Assembly (NCBI RefSeq): GCF_025150745.1
Contig: NZ_CP102282.1
Span: 1,313,501 to 1,377,500 of the forward strand
Length of the DNA stretch: 64,000 nt
Source of the DNA: Eubacterium ventriosum
Lineage (GTDB): Bacteria; Bacillota; Clostridia; Lachnospirales; Lachnospiraceae
Direction: 5' to 3'
How positions within the stretch are numbered: the stretch's first letter is position 1; each line of letters starts with the position of its first letter. Below are positions 43,787 to 50,670 of this stretch, in pieces. The notes beneath the pieces were generated by a model. It saw only the letters and a program-made list of their open reading frames with translations. It did not search any database and was not told the origin of the DNA. Both the position numbers and the translations under genes were made by a program.

Positions 43787-45700
43787 ATGAGAATTACAGA
43801 TTTACTTGATCCAAGAAGTATTTCCCTTACAGCTACACCTAAGACAAAAAGTGAAGCCTTAGATCAGTTAGTTGATTTAATGTGTGCTAGTGGGAAAATT
43901 AATGACAAGGAAGCTTATCGTAAGCAGGTTTATGCAAGAGAGGAAGAAAGTACAACAGGTATAGGACTTGGAATTGGTATTCCTCACGGAAAATGTGATG
44001 CAGTTGACAAGCCGGGACTTGCAGCAATGGTAGTTAAGAATGGAGTTGACTTTGAGGCATTAGATGATGCACCGGTAACATTACTTTTCTTAATTGCAGC
44101 ACCTAACACAGAAGATAATGTACATTTAAGTGTTTTAAGTAAGTTATCGGTTATGATGATGGATCAGAATTTCTCAGACTCATTAAGAAATGCAGGAAGC
44201 GTTGAAGAATTTCTGGAAATTATTGATCAGGCCGATGATGAAAAGAAGAGTATTGATGAAAGATTGGCAGACACAGGTGAATCAAAAGAAAATTCAACAA
44301 AAATTTTGGCAGTTACATCATGTCCTACAGGAATTGCCCACACATACATGGCAGCAGAAGGTCTTGAAACAGCAGCTAAGGCTAAGGGATGCTTTATAAA
44401 AGTTGAAACAAGAGGTTCAGGTGGAGCTAAGAATGTTCTTACAGCTAAAGAAATTGAAGAGGCAGATTGTATTATAGTTGCAGCAGATGCTAAGGTCCCA
44501 ATGGACAGATTTGCCGGAAAGAAAGTTATTGAATGTCAGGTTTCAGATGGAATCAGTAAGGCAGACCAGCTTATAGACAGAGCAATTGCAGGCAATGCAC
44601 CTATTTACAAACCAGGCTCTGAAAGTAGCAGTAATACAGAAGTTAGTAAATCCGGCAAAGGTATCGGACATCAGATTTATACACAGCTTATGAACGGTGT
44701 ATCACACATGCTTCCATTCGTAGTTGGCGGTGGTATACTTATTGCAATAGCATTTCTTATTGATGGTTTAAATGTTGATATTAATTCACTTCCTGCTGAT
44801 CAGAGAAGTAATTTTGGTACAATTACACCTATGGCAGCAATGTTTAAGAGCATTGGTGGTACAGCATTTGGCTTTATGCTTCCTGTTCTTGCAGGTTATA
44901 TAGCAATGGCAATAGCAGACAGACCGGCACTTGCAGTTGGTTTTGTAGGTGGTATGATTGCAGCAAACGGTAAGTCAGGTTTCCTTGGAGCATTAGTTGC
45001 AGGTTTCGTCGCAGGTTATTTAATAATCGGTTTAAGAAAATTATGCGACAAGCTTCCTGACGCACTTGAAAAAATCGCACCGGTACTTATTTATCCTGTA
45101 CTTGGAATTTTGATTATCGGAATATTTATGACTTATGTAGTTGAACCTATTATGGGTGGAATTAATACAGGAGTTAACAGTGGACTTGAAGGAATGGCAG
45201 GTTCAAGTAAGATATTACTTGGTTTGATTTTAGGTGGAATGATGTCAATCGACATGGGTGGCCCATTCAATAAGGCAGCATACGTTTTCGGTGTTGCACA
45301 GATTGCAGCAGGCAACTACGACATTATGGCAACAGTTATGATTGGTGGTATGGTTCCACCTTGCGCAATCGCACTTGCAACATTATTATTTAAAGATAAA
45401 TTTACAAAAGAAGAAAGAGAAGCAGGACCAACAAACTTTATTATGGGACTTGCATTCATTACAGAAGGTGCAATTCCTTTTGCAGCATCAGATCCATTAC
45501 ATGTATTACCTGCATGTATTATCGGTTCAGGCTTAGCAGGAGCATTATCAATGGTATTTAATTGTACATTGATGGCACCTCATGGTGGAATCTTCGTGTT
45601 CCCTGTAGTTGGAAACGGATTAATGTACTTTGTAGCATTAGTTGCGGGCACAATTGTTTCAGCAGTATTACTTGGAGCATTAAAGAAAAAAGTAGCTTAA
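43787..45700 (+). CDS. fruA: PTS fructose transporter, EIIABC fusion
   Basis: 637 residues in order IIA-IIB-IIC. IIA (about 1-150) has active H67 in GIPHGKCDA. IIB (about 172-270) has C179 in VTSCPTGIAHTYMAAEGLE. IIC (about 290-635) has about nine helices and ends GALKKKVA. It imports fructose as fructose-1-phosphate, the FruK substrate. ATG 43787 follows ATGGAGG; the in-frame ATG 43775 overlaps that site. Confidence 0.95.
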   Translation: MRITDLLDPRSISLTATPKTKSEALDQLVDLMCASGKINDKEAYRKQVYAREEESTTGIGLGIGIPHGKCDAVDKPGLAAMVVKNGVDFEALDDAPVTLLFLIAAPNTEDNVHLSVLSKLSVMMMDQNFSDSLRNAGSVEEFLEIIDQADDEKKSIDERLADTGESKENSTKILAVTSCPTGIAHTYMAAEGLETAAKAKGCFIKVETRGSGGAKNVLTAKEIEEADCIIVAADAKVPMDRFAGKKVIECQVSDGISKADQLIDRAIAGNAPIYKPGSESSSNTEVSKSGKGIGHQIYTQLMNGVSHMLPFVVGGGILIAIAFLIDGLNVDINSLPADQRSNFGTITPMAAMFKSIGGTAFGFMLPVLAGYIAMAIADRPALAVGFVGGMIAANGKSGFLGALVAGFVAGYLIIGLRKLCDKLPDALEKIAPVLIYPVLGILIIGIFMTYVVEPIMGGINTGVNSGLEGMAGSSKILLGLILGGMMSIDMGGPFNKAAYVFGVAQIAAGNYDIMATVMIGGMVPPCAIALATLLFKDKFTKEEREAGPTNFIMGLAFITEGAIPFAASDPLHVLPACIIGSGLAGALSMVFNCTLMAPHGGIFVFPVVGNGLMYFVALVAGTIVSAVLLGALKKKVA

Positions 45701-45713
45701 ATTAAAAATATTT

Positions 45714-45747
45714 GCAGTGCTCAAAATTAACCTTGGGCACTGCTTTT
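45714..45747 (+). terminator. Terminator between fruA and fruR
   Basis: GCAGTGCTC pairs with GGGCACTGC (one G-T pair) and is followed by four T. It would partly separate regulator expression from fruKA. Confidence 0.7.
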
Positions 45748-45776
45748 GTGGATTATTTATCCATCACGGAGGAAAA

Positions 45777-46526
45777 ATGTTAACAGAACAAAGGCATAAA
45801 TTATTATTAGAGTTGGTAAATAAGAAGAAAAGCATTACAGTAACTGAAGCAAAAGAAGTTCTTAATGTATCAGAATCAACTATTAGACGTGATATTATTG
45901 CATTGCATAATGCAGGGAAGTTGACAAAAGTTTTCGGTGGTGCAATCGCTCTTGAAGAAACAGTAATCACTGAAGAACCATCGGTTGATCAGAGAGTTGA
46001 AAAGAATAAAGATGAAAAAAGCATTATTGCAGAATATGCTGCAAGTCTGGTTGAACAGGGAGACTTTGTATATATAGACGCAGGAACAACAACAGGCTAT
46101 ATGTTAGGTTACTTAAATAACAGCAAATCTGTTTTTGTAACTAATGCAGTAACTCACGCAAAAAAACTTGCGTTGCAGGGAAACAAAGTTATTCTTATTG
46201 AGGGAGAATTAAAAGGTTCAACAGAAGCTCTTGTTGGAGGATATGCAGCAGCATCTCTTAAAAAATTTCACTTTTCGAAAGGTTTTTTTGGAACAAATGG
46301 TTTAACGAAAAAAGCAGGTTTTACAACTCCTGATACAAGTGAAGCACTTGTAAAAAATAAGGCAATGGAGCAGTGTAAAGAATGCTATGTTTTGGCTGAT
46401 CAGTCAAAATTTGACAAAATAAGCCCGGTAACATTCCAGCAGTTTGGCAGAGCAATAATAATAACAGAAAGCAAACCTGAAGGCTATATGGAATGTGAAA
46501 ATATAATAGTTGTTCGGGAAAATTAA
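45777..46526 (+). CDS. fruR: DeoR-family regulator of the fructose genes
   Basis: 249 residues. N-terminal winged HTH (MLTEQRHKLLLELVNKKKSI, VSESTIRRDIIALHNAGKL) and C-terminal DeoR sugar-phosphate sensor domain (IAEYAASLVEQGDFVYIDAG, TTTGYMLGYL, FFGTNGLT). FruR-type repressors respond to fructose-1-phosphate. It lies downstream of fruA, whereas it usually comes first. ATG 45777 follows GGAGGAA. Confidence 0.9.
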   Translation: MLTEQRHKLLLELVNKKKSITVTEAKEVLNVSESTIRRDIIALHNAGKLTKVFGGAIALEETVITEEPSVDQRVEKNKDEKSIIAEYAASLVEQGDFVYIDAGTTTGYMLGYLNNSKSVFVTNAVTHAKKLALQGNKVILIEGELKGSTEALVGGYAAASLKKFHFSKGFFGTNGLTKKAGFTTPDTSEALVKNKAMEQCKECYVLADQSKFDKISPVTFQQFGRAIIITESKPEGYMECENIIVVREN

Positions 46527-46601
46527 AATTTATAGAATGGTTATAAAATAATTAACAGAAATTAAAAAAATTGAAAAGGTAAAGATTATTAAAAATAAAT
46601 G

Positions 46602-46644
46602 AAAGGCAGTTTGTAGCTTGATATGCTATGGCTGTCTTTTTTTT
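46602..46644 (+). terminator. Terminator after fruR
   Basis: AAAGGCAG..TAGC pairs with GCTA..CTGTCTTT and is followed by eight or more T. Bases 46645-46858 show no gene; GTGACATTTT occurs at 46739 and again at 46940. Confidence 0.8.
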
Positions 46645-46858
46645 GAGACTTAATAAGAAAATTCTTTGAAAATTCCATTAATTAAAATCCAGTTGAGAAT
46701 TGCAAGCCAAGTTTTGATAAAAAAGTCGAAAAAAGCATGTGACATTTTGCAACTTTTTTGGGAAAGTTTTTCTTTGATTTACTGCATAAAAACTGAATTT
46801 TTACAAAAACATCACATAAACAACTAACAACAAAATGTAATAAAGCATAAATAAAGTG

Positions 46859-46887
46859 TTGACAATAAAAAAATGAGGTGCTAATAT
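46859..46887 (+). promoter_or_regulatory. Promoter of the Tad-like locus
   Basis: TTGACA (46859-46864), 17-nt spacer, TAATAT (46882-46887). A leader of about 145 nt follows before the first pilin-like gene. Confidence 0.8.
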
Positions 46888-47038
46888 CGATTTACCAAAA
46901 GAACACAACGTAATATATGAATAAATGAAGCCAGTATAAGTGACATTTTCGTAAAAGTCGTATTATCTTAGACAGTCATAAATTCATTTGTTTATTTTAT
47001 GTTTGTTCTTAGGAATAAGTTAAGAAAGGAGAAATACA

Positions 47039-47224
47039 ATGGACGTTTTTTTGCAGGAACATGGTAAGACTGTTTTTATAGCAGTTTGTATCTTACTTTT
47101 AGTAGGCGTTGCATATGCAATTGGCCCGGTTATTAGCAAGGCAGTACAGGATGTAGTTGGAAGCTACACAACTTCTGTTACATTTGACAGCATTGCAGGA
47201 AAGATTCCTACCGCAGGACAGTAG
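47039..47224 (+). CDS. Small single-helix pilin-like protein (first of four)
   Basis: 61 residues, not in a family I can name. MDVFLQEHGKT leads into one hydrophobic helix (about 12-35), then a short polar tail with many Ser/Thr. The N-terminal F-L-x-E-H-G is shared with two further small proteins of the same locus. Size, topology and position beside the ATPase suggest a Flp-like pilin or a membrane-inserted subunit, but the typical G|xxxxE cleavage context of Flp is absent. ATG 47039 follows AAAGGAG. Confidence 0.65.
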   Translation: MDVFLQEHGKTVFIAVCILLLVGVAYAIGPVISKAVQDVVGSYTTSVTFDSIAGKIPTAGQ

Positions 47225-47282
47225 GTAGGTATACATTTGGATGTGTTTATAATTGATTAATTAGACGATGGGGGAAGTAGGA

Positions 47283-48302
47283 ATGAGGAAACTTTCATTG
47301 CCAGATAAGGCTTATGGAAATCTTTTAAAATTTATTTTGGATGAGAATATTACGGATATAAATTGGAGTCAGGGATTATGGGTTAATGATTTAAATAAGG
47401 GAAGGTATAAAATTAAAGGCTTTACATTAGACGATAATTTTATTCAGCAGTTTTATACAAGAATAAGCAATTTAATGAACGTACAGTTTAATAAGAATAA
47501 CCCATTACTTGAGGCAGAAACGGATAATTTAAGAATATCAATTTTGCATGACTCAGTAACAAACACGGGGATTAGCATAAGTATCAGAAAGACACCAGCA
47601 GTAAGAAGAATTAACAGGGACAGCATCGTTAAAGATGATTACTGTAATGGGGATATAGATACTTTTATGGAGAATGCCATACGAGCTCATTGTACAGTAG
47701 TAGTGGGGGGATTACCGGGGGTAGGAAAAACAGAATATGTAAAGTATTTAACCCAGTTTATTCCAGCGTATGAAAGAGTATATACCATAGAAGATAACCT
47801 TGAACTAAGATATTCAGCAATTAATCCAGGCAAAGATTGCGTTGAAATTAAAATAAGCGATACATTTGGATATTCAGAAGCATTAAAGGCAAGTAAGAGA
47901 CAGTTACCTACGTGGGTTTTGCTAGCAGAAGCAAGAGGCGAAGAGGTCCGGTTCCTAATGGAAAATATTTCTGCAGGCGTACATTGCCTGACCACAGTGC
48001 ATCTTGATGATGTTAGCAAACTCCCTGATCGTTTAAGAAATATGGGACAGACAATTAACGAAAATGATGTGTATTCTTTTATTGACATTGGAGTACAGAT
48101 ACGGTCTGTTGTAAAAGAAGGAGAAAAGATAAAAAGAAAGGTGGCACAGGTTATTTGTCTTTCGAGAGAGGATGAGAAGAATGGAAAGACAATGATATAT
48201 GAGGATGGAAAGATATTAACTAAAGATTTGCCTCTTGATATAAAGAGAAAATTTGAATTAGCGGGAATTAAGAATCCTTTTTTAAAGGAGAATGAAGAAT
48301 GA
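47283..48302 (+). CDS. CpaF/TadA-type secretion ATPase
   Basis: 339 residues, shorter than the usual 400-450. N-terminal domain, then the RecA-like domain: Walker A GGLPGVGKTEYV with K149, Asp box YTIEDNLELRY, Walker B region WVLLAEARGEEV and His box GVHCLTTVHLDD. It powers pilus assembly or type II/IV-like secretion. ATG 47283 is preferred over 47268 because GGGGGAAG lies between them. Overlaps the platform gene by 4 nt (ATGA). Confidence 0.9.
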   Translation: MRKLSLPDKAYGNLLKFILDENITDINWSQGLWVNDLNKGRYKIKGFTLDDNFIQQFYTRISNLMNVQFNKNNPLLEAETDNLRISILHDSVTNTGISISIRKTPAVRRINRDSIVKDDYCNGDIDTFMENAIRAHCTVVVGGLPGVGKTEYVKYLTQFIPAYERVYTIEDNLELRYSAINPGKDCVEIKISDTFGYSEALKASKRQLPTWVLLAEARGEEVRFLMENISAGVHCLTTVHLDDVSKLPDRLRNMGQTINENDVYSFIDIGVQIRSVVKEGEKIKRKVAQVICLSREDEKNGKTMIYEDGKILTKDLPLDIKRKFELAGIKNPFLKENEE

Positions 48303-49594
48303 AAAATATAAAAAATTTATTAAAGAGAGTTAGCGTGGTGGCAGTCATATGTTTAGCGTACAGACTTAAACTTATACCGGGGCTGATATGTGTTCTGACA
48401 ATAGTAGTATGTAATGTTTTTTTAGAGAAGCAGGACAGAATAAAGAAGCAATATTTAGCCAAGTATAATGATGTAGTTTTGTATATGGAACAAATGATTT
48501 ACTCTTTTAAGAAACAACCAAAGATTAGAATGGCATTATTAGATGCCCAAAAAGTAAGTTCCATAGAGATGAGAGAAGTAATTGAGGAAGCAATAGTAAA
48601 TATTGATTCTAACAAGTCAGCGAATATTTATGAGGACGCATTGGCAATAATTGAGAAAGAATACAACTGTGGAAGAATTAAATCATTACATAAATTTATT
48701 ATAAAAATAGAAAATTATGGTGGAAATTATGAAACGTATATAGATATTTTATTGGAGGATATAAAAAATTGGAGTGACAGGACTTTAACATTTATAAGAA
48801 ATGTGGATAGAACAAGACGAAATGTTTTAATATCCATTGCATCAACACTGATAACCTGTGGATTTATGGCATATTTGATACCTAAGGATTACAAGTTTAC
48901 CGAGCATGGATTATATCAGGTATGTTCAATGATATTAATAATGGCAATGATATTTACTTATCTTGCAATAACTAAACGATTAAATTTTGACTGGTTAAAA
49001 GAAGAAAGGGCTTTGCCCGACAATATGGTTATAAAATACTATGCCTTAGTAGAAAAAGGGTACAATAATATATCAGATTTAAGTTTTATGGAAAGAATAA
49101 ATTACAAAAAAGCAAAGAAAAGACTGGAACGTGAAATATACAAGATTTTTCCTGATTGGATAAGAGATGTGGCTATTAATCTTCAAAATGATACAGTTCA
49201 GTCAGCAATAGAAGGATCATATGAGGATACACCATTTATATTAAAACGACCGGTGAGAAAATTATTAATTGATTTTGAACGATATCCTGTTGGAATTGAG
49301 CCATATGATAATGTTTTAAAAGAGTTTGACTTACCGGATGTGAAATCATCAGTAAAGATGTTTTATTCAATAAACGAATTGGGCAGAGAGCAGTCAACTA
49401 AGCAGATAGGTGCAATAATAGATAGAAATAATAAGCTGTCAGGTCAGACAGAAGAAATGAAAAACAAAGACCGAATCGGAATAGCGGCAATGTATTCAGT
49501 TATACCAATGTTTCTTGGAGTATTAAAGATTATAGTTGATATGTTGTTAATGATTTTAGTGTTTACATCTTCAATTTCGGAGGTGGTGAAATGA
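48299..49594 (+). CDS. TadB/TadC-like inner-membrane platform protein
   Basis: 431 residues. Helices at about 11-38, 178-198, 203-225 and a C-terminal pair near 400-428, with a long cytoplasmic region between them. This suits a T2SF-type platform, but the similarity to TadB/TadC is weak and I rely on size, topology and its place right after the ATPase. Only one platform gene is present where Tad loci have two. Overlaps both neighbours by 4 nt. Confidence 0.65.
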   Translation: MKNIKNLLKRVSVVAVICLAYRLKLIPGLICVLTIVVCNVFLEKQDRIKKQYLAKYNDVVLYMEQMIYSFKKQPKIRMALLDAQKVSSIEMREVIEEAIVNIDSNKSANIYEDALAIIEKEYNCGRIKSLHKFIIKIENYGGNYETYIDILLEDIKNWSDRTLTFIRNVDRTRRNVLISIASTLITCGFMAYLIPKDYKFTEHGLYQVCSMILIMAMIFTYLAITKRLNFDWLKEERALPDNMVIKYYALVEKGYNNISDLSFMERINYKKAKKRLEREIYKIFPDWIRDVAINLQNDTVQSAIEGSYEDTPFILKRPVRKLLIDFERYPVGIEPYDNVLKEFDLPDVKSSVKMFYSINELGREQSTKQIGAIIDRNNKLSGQTEEMKNKDRIGIAAMYSVIPMFLGVLKIIVDMLLMILVFTSSISEVVK

Positions 49595-49695
49595 AAGAAT
49601 TATTATCAGAGGCAGGACAGTGTCTGGTATACGGAATAATATTTGTACTATTAATAATGGGATTTTATGGAATATTTGTATCGGTAACCGTTTAA
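49591..49695 (+). CDS. 34-residue single-helix protein (second pilin-like)
   Basis: MKELLSEAGQCLVYGIIFVL, then a hydrophobic helix and VSVTV. The start ATGA overlaps the platform stop, and GGAGGTGG lies directly before it. N-terminal L-L-S-E-A-G resembles the F-L-x-E-H-G motif of its neighbours. A gene this short is usually missed; the overlap and ribosome-binding site argue that it is translated. Confidence 0.6.
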   Translation: MKELLSEAGQCLVYGIIFVLLIMGFYGIFVSVTV

Positions 49696-49755
49696 TAAGT
49701 ATATATTAATCAAAATAGCAGACAGGTTTTATGAGAAAAAAACAAGGGGGATATT

Positions 49756-49896
49756 ATGGAACAGTTTATATCAGAACATGGTGGAGTTATTGTAAGCGGA
49801 ATAGTAACCATAGCATTATTAGGAATAATAATGACAGTAATCTTAGCTGTTGGAAATATGGACGCTTACGAGATTTCAAAAATAATAGGGGGATAG
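49756..49896 (+). CDS. 46-residue single-helix protein (third pilin-like)
   Basis: MEQFISEHGGVIVSGIVTIA then a continuing hydrophobic stretch to about residue 33 and the tail NMDAYEISKIIGG. F-I-S-E-H-G matches the first and fourth small proteins. ATG 49756 follows AAGGGGG. The stop is three bases from the GTG start of the next gene. Confidence 0.65.
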   Translation: MEQFISEHGGVIVSGIVTIALLGIIMTVILAVGNMDAYEISKIIGG

Positions 49897-49898
49897 TA

Positions 49899-50303
49899 GT
49901 GGAAGTATTTTTAGAAGAACATGGAGAAAGTATTATATACGGATTAATAGGGCTGGTTATGGTAGTGACCATAACAGCGGTAATAAGCAGAGGCATTGTT
50001 AATATAGTTCCGGATTACAAAAAAGAACTTAGCAGGAACAACAGTTATCAGATAGAAAAGAATGAATACAAATATCCCACAATAATAGCAGATGAGGTTA
50101 TATATGCAGATTATGGAGATACCACTTTTAATTATATGGACTACATAAGAGCAAGAGATTACAGAGGAGGCAATATAACCGATAAAGTGAAAGTATATGG
50201 AAAGGTAGATGTTAACCAAAAGGGCGTGTACAGATTAAGATGTACAGTAATATCATATTTTAATCTGGCATGTACTAAGTACATAAATATTATAGTGGAA
50301 TAG
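49899..50303 (+). CDS. Pilin-like helix with C-terminal Ig-like domain (GTG start)
   Basis: 134 residues from GTG 49899, preceded by AATAGGGGG. MEVFLEEHGESIIYGLIG starts the single membrane helix (to about 34). Residues about 55-134 form a small Ig/DUF5011-like domain: DYGDTTFNYMDYIRARDYRG, DKVKVYGKVDVNQKGVYRLR. It looks like a fusion of the same short pilin-like helix with an exposed beta-sandwich domain, possibly a minor or tip subunit. Confidence 0.65.
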   Translation: MEVFLEEHGESIIYGLIGLVMVVTITAVISRGIVNIVPDYKKELSRNNSYQIEKNEYKYPTIIADEVIYADYGDTTFNYMDYIRARDYRGGNITDKVKVYGKVDVNQKGVYRLRCTVISYFNLACTKYINIIVE

Positions 50304-50325
50304 AGATAAGAAAGAGGGGGAATAT

Positions 50326-50670
50326 ATGAGATTGGCAATAGAATTATTTGCTATGGCAATAACCATTACATTAGGATGTCTGTTATTATCATCTATGATT
50401 ACCAGTGGAAATCAGGTGGCTGACGCAAGAGATTATTATAACGTGGTAGTTAACAGAATTGAGGATAGTTATTGTAACGAAGATGTTATAAGAGAATGCA
50501 TTAACGAGGCGGAAAACAAAGGTTATCAATTATCAGTAAAGGATGTAACAATGTATAATGACAACCCAAGTAAGCTTGTTGTTTTATCTTATAATGTAAC
50601 CTTTCCAATTCTTAATATGTTTAACAAAGATAATAAAAAACAGGCGGTGATAGAAGGATATGCGAGATAA
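50326..50670 (+). CDS. TadE-like pseudopilin
   Basis: 114 residues. MRLAIELFAMAITITLGCLL gives an N-terminal hydrophobic helix with a Glu at residue 6, as in pseudopilins; the rest (AENKGYQLSVKDVTMYNDNP..) is a small alpha/beta domain. Matches TadE-type minor pilins in architecture, not a firm family hit. ATG 50326 follows AGAGGGGG. Overlaps the adhesin gene by 11 nt. Confidence 0.6.
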   Translation: MRLAIELFAMAITITLGCLLLSSMITSGNQVADARDYYNVVVNRIEDSYCNEDVIRECINEAENKGYQLSVKDVTMYNDNPSKLVVLSYNVTFPILNMFNKDNKKQAVIEGYAR

